Assembly (NCBI GenBank): GCA_964059195.1
Contig: CAXKWD010000006.1
Coordinates: forward strand, 63,939,073-64,003,072
Direction of reading: 5' to 3'
DNA from: Ectobius pallidus
Lineage: Eukaryota > Arthropoda > Insecta > Blattodea > Ectobiidae
Length of the DNA stretch: 64,000 nt
Shown here: positions 35,871-46,546 of the stretch, in pieces
How the letters are laid out: every line of letters begins with the position of its first letter
How positions within the stretch are numbered: position 1 is the stretch's first letter
Notes under the pieces: model-generated
Seen by the model: only the letters and a program-made list of their open reading frames with translations
Database searches by the model: none
What the model was told of the DNA's origin: nothing
Program-made: the position numbers and the translations under genes

Positions 35871-37890
35871 AGGAGCTACTTGATGAAGGCTCCGGTCAAG
35901 ACAGCCATCAGCAGCGTCCGAGGTAGAGTTTAGTTGTATACGTTAATACACTGGTATGCCTGGAGAAACACATATGCTATCTGCTAACAAAAATTCCTGA
36001 GGTTTCAAAATATAATGTTCCATATGAACTAAGTACCAATGTTCAATCATAGATTTAAGCTATCTACAAGTTTAATATTTTGCTGCCAACTTGAGAGCAG
36101 TATATACTATTCATCATTTTTCTCTAATTTTTATTGTTATAAGTTTAGATTTTAAGTTTCCATTACATCCTATATTCATTTACTTACAACATTATATTTA
36201 GCCTATCATGTTGGCTTTGGATATCTTTCTTTTGTCAGTTCCTGTTTCTGAAGTCAACTTGATTCATATTACTATTTAAATAACATTCATTTTCTAGCTT
36301 GTAAGCTATTATTCCTATTCATTGTCTTTATTATTCATATTTGATTATTATTTTTTGTATCCAGTCTTCAGGATACATTTCTTGAGCAGTTTATATGCAT
36401 TTCATATAGCTCAATGACTTACTTCCTTCTTCTTCACTACAACAATTCCATTTTACTTATACATGAAAGGATTCATGTGTTTCTCTGGTGCTTCAGATTA
36501 TTGAGATATAATTTGAACATCAACTTTCATTCATTCTATTTGTAAGGATAACATATCCTACAGATTCTACATTTCTTCATCATATGCTTCAAGTAAGCAA
36601 TACTTCTAGTGCATCAAGAAATATGCTTGTCTTTCATTCAACTTATGCCTGGCAAAATGGCGTTCTTGTGGTGTTTTGCTAATTGCTAAATAGCTGGGAC
36701 ATCACTACATATATGCTCATCCTTACAGCAGGTAAAGATTCTGCTAATTTCAATTTATACGAGGACATATACTTCACTTCAAGTAAGTTATCAATAGTAT
36801 TACTAGAAGTGGCTTCAATTCTCCATTCATCTACGCATTAAACATCGATCTTATTGTTGAGATTTAGCTATCGTTAAATAGCTTATACATCAGACTTAAT
36901 ATTCAGTTTCTCATATTGAAATCTACTTCTACAAGTGTCACACTTCACGGACACATATATATATTTATTCACAAATGTGATTTTATGTGATTTCAAGACT
37001 GAATCTTCAACTCCATTATTTACAAACTTTCATTCAATCTCATGCGTTAAGATGACTCACATATTACATCAAACATAAACTCTACATACCTGAAGATTGT
37101 CAACCATTGTATGGATATATAAATGCTACATCAAGAAGACTGTTAGCTGAAGACCTACTATCTTCGTTTTCAACTTTGTCAACCAAGTGAAAGTGTATTT
37201 GTTCGTGTGCTTAGCTTATGATTAAATGTTATGTCTTATATTCAAGGTTTCATTGAGTGATGTATGCTATAAAGCTTATTCATTTCATTTCCTCCATTAT
37301 GGAGGTGGTCCTCCGCCAGAGATCTTATTAATTGTGGTTGGCACGGAAAGTGTTAAGCACAATTAAATTTACAATCTCGTGTAGGTATTAGGGACTTTTA
37401 CAGTCCGCTATCACATATAATACGCCCCCTGATCCTACAACCAACACATCAGAGATGTATACAACCTCTGAGGTAAATGGGGCTCATGGAAAGTGGACGA
37501 GTTGCTGACTAATGCATTCGTGACGACTCCCCATTTAGGGAAACTGAATTACGCTGTACATGTCTATTGGGAATTTTGGGAAACAGAGCTCTTACGAATA
37601 GAACCAGCAATTTACCCCATGTCCTTTAACCAATTTATAAACATCCCCCTTCTAAAACATAAATTACGATAGGATGCTCGCCTATTGTGGCTGAGATAAA
37701 ATGTCGAGTCTTCGTACTCCATCTCACCATTGGTCCTGTATACTCATTGGGTTAGAAAGTAGAAGTGGCCAAAAATAAGAACAACAAAAGTTATTTAATC
37801 TAATTATATTAATCAGAATAATTAACGTAACTATAACCTAACAAAACGTAATAATAATTATCGTAAGGCAATTCCTAAATTATTCATAAT
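35871..37890. other. No gene seen; pyrimidine-rich AT-rich stretch
   Basis: A GC-richer patch (GCACTCAGCCTCGTAACACC, 35850-35870, running to about 35935) is followed by 1.5 kb of TTC/CAT-rich noncoding DNA and then a moderately GC-rich part at 37290-37750. The texture resembles a decayed LTR or UTR, but no matching partner copy is in the window. Confidence 0.35.
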
Positions 37891-37894
37891 AATA

Positions 37895-38135
37895 GGGGTA
37901 CAGAGTGACACGGTTCTATGATGCTCTGTGCTACAAACCAGAAGACACAGGTTTCAACTTTGAGCGGGTCATTGGGATTATTAAATTTGTCTTATCCTTC
38001 TCGTGGAATTATGACCCTCCGGTTGACTCAGGCTATAACGGAACTGAGTACCATGCCGGTCTATGTGGTCTCCGTGCTAAGGGTCGTTCCAAACCCGCCT
38101 TTCCCCCATAAGTGGGGTTCCATACAATACAATAC
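37895..38135 (+). mobile_element. tRNA-derived SINE with ACAAT-repeat tail
   Basis: A tRNA-like head with CACAGGTTTCAACTTTGAG (B-box-like, near 37948) is followed by a SINE body containing GACTCAGGCTATAACGGAA and a 3' tail of ACAAT repeats (CCATACAATACAATA, near 38120). The end abuts the next SINE. The A box is weak. Confidence 0.6.
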
Positions 38136-38136
38136 C

Positions 38137-38300
38137 ATGCCGGTCTCCTTAGCCGTGGTAGCTAAGGCTTTGGAGCCACGGTGAAGGAGATTGTGGGTTC
38201 GAATCCCACATTGGGCATGGGTGTTTGTGTGTGATACAGAAAACAAGGTAATCAAACGGTAAAGCAAGTAAAAAATGTAGGAAATCGGCCTATAGCCGGC
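38137..38300 (+). mobile_element. tRNA-derived SINE with intact B box
   Basis: TTAGCCGTGGTAGCTAAGGC (A box, 38149 on) and GTGGGTTCGAATCCCAC (B box with arm pairing, near 38192) are spaced as in a tRNA. The sequence then runs into a GT-rich body. The GGTTCGAATCC core is perfect, which supports a Pol III promoter origin. It does not fold as a full tRNA with acceptor stem, so it is not called a tRNA gene. Confidence 0.7.
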
Positions 38301-38309
38301 TAAATTTAT

Positions 38310-40285
38310 ATAAAAAAATGAGCATTCTTGGCCTAAGTGTCTATCGGTGCGTTAGGCCCACAACATCATTACCATCTTCATGTGACTATTGTTTAAAATA
38401 TGCGAGAAAACAAGAATTATATTTATGCTTTGCTGACCCAAACTGCATGGTACGGTTTCTGTTCTATTCTACTAATAAATCAGGCTTCCTCTCAAAGAAT
38501 TGAATATCCAGTCGATGTGATTATATAGTATTAAAAACTTCTTAAATCAGCATGAGAAATGTAATAAAACATTATATAGTAGCCTATATTAACAAAGGAA
38601 TAGTATGAGTAAGAAATGCGCAAAAGAATTATCATAGAAAATAAATAAGTAGAATAAAGGGGAAATGGAAAAGAGCTATAGGTGATAATATAGCAAAACG
38701 AAACAATGAAAATAAAATAATTCATGTTAAAGAGTGAATAATAATTAATTTTTTAAAGTAGAAGAAAATACTAAAATCTTACTCTTAAAGATAGATATCG
38801 CAGGAGGAAACAATAGTGGCTTCACTAATAAATTTGCAGAAGAAAACAGAGTTGAGAGACAGAGTAAAATAAATAGATCGGCTTTAAGGAGAAAAACAGA
38901 AAGTACCCAGTAAAGAGCTAAAGCGTTAGCAGAAAGGTTGCTGATTCGAGAGGACACAAATTCAAATGTCGGGTAAGGCAAAGGAAAGGAGCTTCTCCGG
39001 GTTACAATTACGTTTTCACTTACCTCAAATGCTATTCAGTTGGTGAGTTAGTAAAAGGCTCTACGAAATAATGATTGCTCATCAAGAAGACTCTTCGTGG
39101 TGTAATCTTTATGAGTGTTTTGTATAGATTGGACTACCTCTTCGGGTGACGGTTTATAACCTCCACTTAAGAAAATGTAAGGTAAGAGAATGGAATATAA
39201 ATAGGAGTAAAGTACGTTATTGTAGAAGCTGATCCTTGTCATCGTGAAATTTGCTTATAGCACTCCACGATAACGTAGCGATAAATTGGCCATAGGCCTT
39301 TGCAGGAGGAAGAAAAAATGAGGACATTATCGTTAAGAGTTAAAATAAATAAACAAACACATAAATAAATCAAACATATAGAAATATTAAATTATATTTT
39401 ACGTACACATTAGAGACGGTACAATAAATCGAAGAAATGCTGAGGTACAACTTTGAAGGAAAATTACACAAAATGAGAAGGCGTAGAGATAGAATCTCAT
39501 ACAAAGGTGCATGAAAATATTTATATGAATCGAAAAATAACTGTCAATAAAATGGATATAAAAAAGAGTAGGCCTAATGAGGTAATACAAAACATTATTG
39601 CACAAGAGGTGGAAACAGTATTTAGTCTGGATTTACAAAATAATAACAGTATACTTCCTGGTATTCTTTTAACTCCATTATGATTGATACTTTTTCTCAG
39701 TCTTACATGTTAAACCAGGAAATGTTCACTTTGGTGCACCTGTTCAAATTATATGCGAACAGATACAACCTCTTTTTTTCCTCTCATTTCGAAGCACAGA
39801 GAAACAGAAATTGAATGGGTATGAATTCTAGCATTGTCTTATTTCCTGCAACTCTAACAATACGAGATATTCCGGTCTGTTTATAGAAATCTATTCAGTA
39901 GCGTTTTCTTATTGCCTCATCTAGCTTGTTTGCTTCAAAACGGAGTAATAACATTAAACCTTCCAATTAGTAAGACTCGGTTATTTCCATATCATTGGAG
40001 GTACTTCTGTGTTCATTCTTACTATTGATCCAAGTTCCGTCGATTCGAGGCAGCAAGTTCGGGTTTATTAAGACGCTAGTAATAAGGAAAAACAAGGAAT
40101 CCAGTTATGCAGAACAAATACCAGGAAAGTAGAAGCTGAGGATTAATAACTTCTGTAGTAATTACATTACTGCAGATTGTTAATGAAATTCTAGTGTCCC
40201 TTCTCTTTATTACACAAAGGCGTATTGAGTTTTCCACGTAAGAAGTTAAATTTTTATTCTTATTGTGTACGGTATCAGTACTAAT
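38310..40285. other. No gene seen; AT-rich spacer
   Basis: Short frames only, several on the minus strand with purine-rich antisense (38530-39600). Nothing recognised. Confidence 0.5.
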
Positions 40286-40289
40286 TATC

Positions 40290-41190
40290 TAGGGTAGTTC
40301 CCATTTATAAAAAGGGAGAAAAATCACGTTTCCAGTTACCGACCAATATCTCTAAGGTTTTTGTTTTCAAGTTTTAGATATTGTAATAGCCTATATTCTC
40401 AGGTCTGTTTCTATCTTGAGCGATTCAATATTATTTGTAAGCAAGAATACGGTTTTAGAAAATGTAGATCTCTAATTAGAAATGTTCTTCGCATTTTGTA
40501 ATTATAGATCTTTTTGTAACCTGAGCAAGGCTTTTGATTGTGTGGAACGTAAGATACTCTTATATAAGTTAGTATATAACCAAATGTCAAACTTTTCCAG
40601 TCATTTCTTGAGAACCGCAAACAAATAGTGTGTATAGGCAGAGAAAGGTAAAATATAGCGAATGTTAAGTGTGGAGTGTGACATGGGTCTTTGTTGGAAA
40701 CTTTGCTGTTCATTCTAATCATAAACGATCTACAGTGGTATTAATCAGACGTGGCAGTCCAAGCATGGATGCGCAGTAGATGCAGTCGAGTCCAATAGAC
40801 ATTCGTACTGCATGGAGGGGTGTATGGGTCAGTTGTGTCGTTGCTTTCAGTGCGGTAAGATCGTATAATGCAGTTAAGAAACAAGAGACCGTGTTACAAT
40901 AGCTTCTCCTCTCTCGCTAGTGCAGTTCAACATTCTTACCCCTCCCCATGATTCCTCCTACATGCGTCACCTCTCTCACGCACATCTGGCTGCCGCCTCT
41001 GATTAATACCACTGTACTATCTTGTATAAACACTCACACGATACTTAAGCAGTTGATAGAACCTTTATAAGTAATAGTTTAGATTTCCGAATTCTGCAAC
41101 ATTTAACTGAAAATATTTTGTCTTGGGCATTAATGTGATTTACATCGAATGGGTTCCTATTAAATGTATTTAAAACTCAACCTTTAACAA
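40290..41190 (+). pseudogene. LINE reverse-transcriptase relic, split by a MITE
   Basis: Reading across frames on the plus strand gives VVPIYKKGEKS (40293), an EYGFRK motif (near 40448), SKAFDCVERKILLYK (near 40525, the catalytic region normally DLSKAFDCV) and a decayed GVPQGS..LLF..INDL region (HGSLLETLLFILIINDL, near 40683). After the MITE, NGFLLNVFKTQ (near 41150) matches the region downstream of the YADD motif. Several stops and frameshifts, and loss of YADD, make it a dead fragment of a Jockey/CR1-like LINE. Confidence 0.75.
40733..41014. mobile_element. 282-bp MITE, TA-flanked, 25-bp TIRs
   Basis: Starts CAGTGGTATTAATCAGACG and, in reverse from 41014, CAGTGGTATTAATCAGAGG, with the match continuing into GGCAG. 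TA flanks both ends (40731-40732 and 41015-41016); no 8-bp duplication is visible. It splits the LINE RT relic between the INDL region and the downstream region. Tc1/mariner-type origin is likely; a decayed hAT is the alternative. Confidence 0.75.
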
Positions 41191-41645
41191 TGTAAAAAGT
41201 ATAAAGTATATTTCGGTCAAACTCTCTTTTGTAGTGTTTTTGTTAAGGAGTTTAGAAAGTCATGTATCCAGTAAATGTAAGAGCTGCATTTTTCATATAC
41301 TTCGTGAAACATTAGAATGAACAAATTGTAAATTAATCATTTATATGAAAAAATAAACCTTCGACTAATACTAAATTTTCTTTGTAACAATTTGAATGTT
41401 ATGTTATGGACTCTGGTCTTTCACTTTTGAATTATGACAACCCTATTACTTCGTCACAGAGGCACACTGCATATTTTCTCCTCTTCTGTAACTTTTTTTT
41501 TCAAATTATGTGTTTCATTACATCCCTTAGTATGTCTCAAGAATGATTAAAATCGTATTCTGCAATCCGAATTATGGTCACTACTATTTAGCGCTTAGAT
41601 AGCCAAAGATATTGCCATGATAATATAGATATAAAGTTTTATTGG

Positions 41646-42811
41646 TAGGGACCGGATTCTTAGGTTTTTACCTATTTTTTTCTTACTTCCAAAGCAAAAA
41701 GCGCTTATACACTTTTTCGAATCATGTCCATAGGATTCACCCACATTAATTTTGTAGCACCTAAAATACCTAAATGGGGTATAAAAACCTAAATATACCT
41801 AAACGGGATATAAAACCTAAAATATCTAATTTAGGCTACTTTTTTGTCTTTTTGTTTGTCCGTTGAGAAATCGGTATTTTGCGGAGAGACAATAATTTTT
41901 GTCGGGTTGAAATTAATACCACCAGCGTTTCGTTCAACCCATTGTCGTCTAGAATGGACAGTATCTAGAGAGAAAGTGTAAGAGTACTGGCGTATTCCTT
42001 TTAAAATACTCGTACGAACAACCATTGTTGCCGTGTATGAACAAGGATATAGATTTCTGTGTTTTAAAGCGCTTGTTTGCCTTTAGTTCTGCCCTGTTAT
42101 TCATACTGAGTGGTCACACTGCGAGTTTTAAGTAGACGTGTTAATTATGCTGAAACAAATGAAATCGAGTTTATTCCGGCAGTGGATTGGCGACGACCTG
42201 AATTTCACTACCGATGGCAAAGTAGTATTTTGTCAAGCCTGCCAGAAACACGTAAGTGTTATTCACCTTTCTAGAAAAGGGGGAAGTTTTCGTCAAAAGT
42301 TGATCTGTTGTGCGGTTAGCATGCGTAACAACCGAAGAAAGGAAAATAATCAGTTTCACATTTTCCACATCCAACCATAAAGTATTTTACTCACTAAATT
42401 GGAAGCATCGGATTCGAATCCTGAGAAGGGTAGTGTCTAGATACAGTATTAACATTAACTAAGAGGTAACAGGAAGAACTTCACAGTTGAGAATCTTGAA
42501 AGATATTTAGTGATATACTGTAACCAGGAAATGTGAGGCAATCTTATTTTCACTGCTCGTTTGATTGTTTATGCTTTCTTTCTTTAATTGTATAATATTG
42601 TACTAAAGCAAGTTTACACAAATTTAAGTCAATTTTATTAAGTTAAACTTTACAAGCAGTATGTATAGAATCCTATGTAGCACATTCAAATTCATTAAAC
42701 GAATTATTCTACCCGAAAACGATATTTTGGACAAAAAACCTAAAAAAAAACTATTTCACCTAATGCAAATCCCAAAACAGTGTTTTTAAAAACCTAAAAA
42801 TCCGGTCCCTA
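41646..42811 (+). mobile_element. hAT element with near-perfect 8-bp duplication
   Basis: Ends are TAGGGACCGGATTCTTAGG and, in reverse, TAGGGACCGGATTTTTAGG. Flanking octamers TTTATTGG (41638-41645) and TTTATTGT (42812-42819) differ by one base, fitting a hAT target duplication that has aged. The subterminal regions are rich in CCTAAA words (41760-41830 and 42730-42800). A transposase N-terminus survives inside at 42138-42380. Confidence 0.85.
42138..42380 (+). pseudogene. hAT transposase N-terminus, BED-type zinc finger
   Basis: The reading frame starts MLIMLKQMKSSLFRQWIGDD and contains FTTDGKVVFCQACQKHVSV. The CxxC with its preceding TDGKV(V/L) is the start of a BED-like zinc finger found at the N-terminus of many hAT transposases. 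The histidine half of the finger and the whole catalytic domain are missing, so the 1.17-kb element is an internal deletion derivative. Confidence 0.65.
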
Positions 42812-44035
42812 TTTATTGTATTAGAAAAGAGCAGGATAAAGTTGACGACCGTGTTTTGGATGGAAGAAGATTGGAAGAGAGCAATGTAGCATTTCCTTTT
42901 ATGAGTTGGATTCTTGCATTCATTTTCAATGTTAGTAAACGAGTTGAATATATTTTAAGAAAGTTGTCATACAAGTACTGTATGTTTAATAAATTCCCCT
43001 TCAATATATATTTTATATATTATTTATATTTCTTTATTATATTTTATATTATTCTTGCATAGTGTTCCGTTATGTATTATGTCTTAGAAGGTCATGCATT
43101 CAATTCAATTTTTGGCTTTGGTTGTTTATGTGTTATTTATAAAACATATGAATATCATTTAACTTGTTTATTCCTATTGTATTCTCTAACCATGCTAATT
43201 GTAATTTCGTCCAATCAGAGACTGAATAATCTTTTATCATTGTTTTAACAGCCATTAAGGCTTCTTCTTCATTACTCTTAAAATGTCTTCCACGTTCTAC
43301 AATTCTATTGGAATTGTCTATCATTAAATACTCATAAAGACATGAGTTCTAGGCTTGCAAATGCCTATCTTCATTCTTCTTAAAAATGTCTTCTACATTC
43401 TACAATTCTATTGGAATTGTCTATCATTAAATACTCATAAGGACATGAGTTCTAGGTTTGCAAATGCCTATCTTCATTCTTCTTTAAAATATCTTCTACA
43501 TTCTATAAATATCTTCTATTGGAATTGTTTATCATTAAATATTCATAAAGACATGAATTCTAGGCTTGCAAATGCCTATTTATCCATCGACCAAGTTTGA
43601 TGGCTTCAACTATCAATTTATAAAGAAGGCAACTCTTCAAGACAAGTCTAAGCTTTAAATGCTTGATATTTTGGTGACTGAAAATAGTCTCAATATTTCC
43701 AACGTACGTCTTGCGGTTCAATGAATCTTCTCATCTGGTTTTTGACGTCGCAAGGATCTCCAACATTCAGGATTGGTAATTATAATATCTCAAGACAAAG
43801 GTATGTCTATTTATTATTCAACACGATCTGAGAATCACTCAGACATAGACTCATCATTTATAAAGTTTTCGTGTGGTTACTAACTTTGAATTAGCCATCT
43901 CGAGGATACTATTTACCCTTAATAATTAAGGGAATTATTGTTTCAAGAACTGTGACGTTCATAACTTAATAGTGCTTCTAAATAGCATTCATCTCGACCA
44001 AGTGATCCGGTTCTGCATAATTTCATTATGAATTA

Positions 44036-45976
44036 CACTGTTCTACAAATAAAAATTAAATTCATTTTTCTGGGTTTAACATTCTTGATTAATATGGAAA
44101 TTCGCCTCCTGAATTCAAATCAGTAATTAGTTTCTCTGTGTCACGCATAGTTTTCAAGTTATATGCAATTTCATGTTTTAAATAATTTTCGTTTCCACGC
44201 TACGTATTTATGTAGGCAAAACATGTAACTATAAATATTTTAGTCACTTGCAAAATTATTTACAAACATGTTATGCACTATAAAACAAAAGAAATATACA
44301 CAAGCCTTAATATAATAATTATATTATGTGGAAAGACTTATTTAAGTTTAGAAAATATGAAAAAATACACTTTTCTCTAAGAATTTAAAAGTCTTATTTT
44401 TTTCTCTTGTGTTCAATTTTGCAGTCTCTGATAATGTTCCAGCAGTAGTCAGCAAGCATCGCAGGTATCATACCGCTTTTCCATGGACATTATATCTTTA
44501 TGAAATCTTTCACCATGTTCGTCGGAGACATCACTGCAGCTCTCAGGAAAATAGCCTAATGTAGATGTGAATCTAGGAAATGCACTTTTAAAGACATGTG
44601 ACATCCTAGATCGCTATATGCATTTACCATTTGTTGAACCAGTTGTTCGAAGTTGTTAGCTCTTTTTCTTCCCAGGAAATTGTGCGTTACATTCTTGAAA
44701 CAAGACCACGCTCTTCTTTCTTTTGGAGCAAGGCATTGTTCAAAATCTGAGTCCTTTTGAAGTTCTCTAATTTGGGGACCCACAAACACGTCCTCTTTTA
44801 TTTTTGATGCAGAAAGACGAGGAAACTTTTTTGAAAGGCACATAAATCCTCTTCCAGATGTGTCCATGGCCTTAACAAATTGTTTAATAAGGCCTAGCTT
44901 GATGTGAAGAGGGGGCAGCAGAACATCTTCACTGGCTACCAATTTCTCATTCAATACATTTTTTTCTCCAACTTTCCACTTACGTTCAGGCCAAATCTTT
45001 CTTTTATAATGGGAATTTCTATCGCGACAATCCCACTCGCACAGAAAACATCCATGTTTGGTGTAGCCTTGTTGCATACTTAATATCATGGCAACTATTT
45101 TCAAATCACCACATATTTTCCACTTGTGCTCATTATATTTTATTAATCTCAGCATATTTTTCAAAATATCATATGATTCTTTAGTCATACTTGCATAGGC
45201 AACTGGGACAGAAGGCATTATGTTCCCATTGTGGAGAACTCCCTTTAGACTGTATTTTGAGGCATCTATATAAGTCTCCACTCCTGTGGCTCGTATTTGA
45301 AGTTCAAAGTATTCATTAGTCCACAAACATCATTGCAGAATGTCATCAAGTTGTCATTTGCAAAATAGGGAAGAAAAATGCGTTCCCTATGTCTAAACTC
45401 AGTAATTTTCGTATCTGGTTGCAATAAATTGCATTCTTGCAATCTCGGACCCAACAGTACAGCTTTTTGTTTACTTAGGCCTAAATCACGAACTAGGTCG
45501 TTAAGATATGCTTGTGTCAAGAAACGTGGAGTTGAAGTGCTTGTGGACTGATAAGATGGGTCTTTTTTTTCAGGAGATGATGTCAATGCTTCACTCACAC
45601 TTTCTGCACTATCTGTTTCACTGTCTTCATTTGTTGGTCTTCTAGGTACTGGAAGAGTTTCGGAGTGTGTACCCCAATTTTAAATCCTGTAACAATGACT
45701 TGCTAATTAACATAAAATTTTACTAGCAACAGGAATGCCACAATCTGAAAATGAAAATAAATGAAGGACAAAATTAACTGTGGCCAACTGTTGTTAAGCA
45801 AAGTTTACCAACTTTATTACAAACTTAAAATGTCAGTTAAATGAGACGTATATTCTTGTATAACTTAAAAACTGTGCCTGATAGCGAATTTCTGTTTTCA
45901 GATTTGAATGCACCATATGGAAATCCTTTAGAAACACATATTTTCATATAAGAAAAATGACCCTTGTAGAACAGTG
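44036..45976 (-). mobile_element. CMC-type (CACTA/Chapaev-like) DNA transposon
   Basis: The ends CACTGTTCTACAA (44036) and its exact complement TTGTAGAACAGTG (to 45976) form a 13-bp TIR. It is flanked by TTA on both sides (44033-44035 and 45977-45979), while the 3' LTR shows the empty site ATGAATTATGTATCG with one TTA. CACTR ends plus a 3-bp duplication fit the CMC superfamily (CACTA, Chapaev3). A single transposase-like gene fills the minus strand. The boundaries are unusually certain because the uninterrupted LTR is in the same window. Confidence 0.9.
44400..45665 (-). pseudogene. CMC-type element transposase-like protein, frameshifted
   Basis: The minus strand encodes a protein family I know as widespread, transposon-like and usually uncharacterised in arthropods. 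Segments in order are PRFLTQAYLNDLVRDLGL, FCNDVCGLMNTLNF, YIDASKYSLKGVLHNGN, ICGDLKIVAMILSMQ, GCFLCEWDCRDRNSHY, LPPLHIKLGLIKQFVKAMD, VFVGPQIREL and, after a frameshift near 44560, DEHGERFHKDIMSMEKRY. Candidate catalytic acids are the D in YIDAS, the D in CGDLK and the E in HGERFH; that triad is my inference. Another frameshift lies near 45290. Confidence 0.75.
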
Positions 45977-46141
45977 TTATGTATCGTCAATTGTGGTAAT
46001 AAAAATGTTATGTCAAATTTTTAAAAATGTATTGGGCAACTGTACTTAATCTGTCTTCCAGGTTAAGTCTTCGTTTGTAAGAAGTGTGTAATCACCCTAC
46101 GGATATTTGCTACAGTCTGCCAGAGCTCTGTTGCCCGTACA

Positions 46142-46546
46142 TTTTTATTGGTCCTCCTATTGCCGGATCGTTGAATCATAACCGGACTATTATCTGGTTC
46201 ATTGAACTATTATATATACCAGAATTGTTCTCATCATAACAATAACCAAACAATAATTAACATTGTTACTACCTCCATGTCTTCTGCATGTTTGAGGTGA
46301 AGGCTGGAGGATCAAGTGAAACTAGTGTTATAAGTTTACATGCATGTAAAACCTACACAGACAGCAACACTTACACTAGTACACATATCACACCTGATAT
46401 TGTATTGTTTCAACGTCCATTGCATTGGACGTTTATGTAACTGATTTGTCTCAACCCGTAATCGGGCATTGTATTTATTGTCACTTTGCCCCTAAGAACG
46501 GGCAATTATTGATATATATTGTAATCTGAGTTGTAAATCTAAAGAG
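46142..46546 (+). other. BEL/Pao leader between 5' LTR and gag
   Basis: About 400 noncoding bases between the LTR end and the first gag codon, containing the expected primer-binding and packaging region. No strong match to a specific tRNA was recognised. Confidence 0.6.

Larger units (their letters stand above)
43063..46141 (+). repeat. BEL/Pao 5' LTR, split by a DNA transposon
   Basis: Pieces 43063-44035 and 45980-46141 together match the 3' LTR at 49460-50612 (about 1,135 versus 1,153 bases). The LTR holds two to three tandem units of about 105 bases (CATGAGTTCTAGGCTTGCAA recurs near 43341, 43444 and, varied, 43552). The primer-binding site should lie just after 46141; TGGTCCTCCTATTGCC at 46149 is a candidate but the tRNA was not identified. 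Confidence 0.93.

Noticed and set aside
38150..38225. Possible functional tRNA gene
   Set aside because: A and B boxes are present, but there is no matching acceptor stem at the expected ends, and the sequence continues into a SINE body.
43355..43600. 81-codon repetitive open frame (NTHKDMSSR-type repeats)
   Set aside because: It is the translation of tandem units in the BEL LTR and recurs at 49739-49939, so it is not a protein gene.
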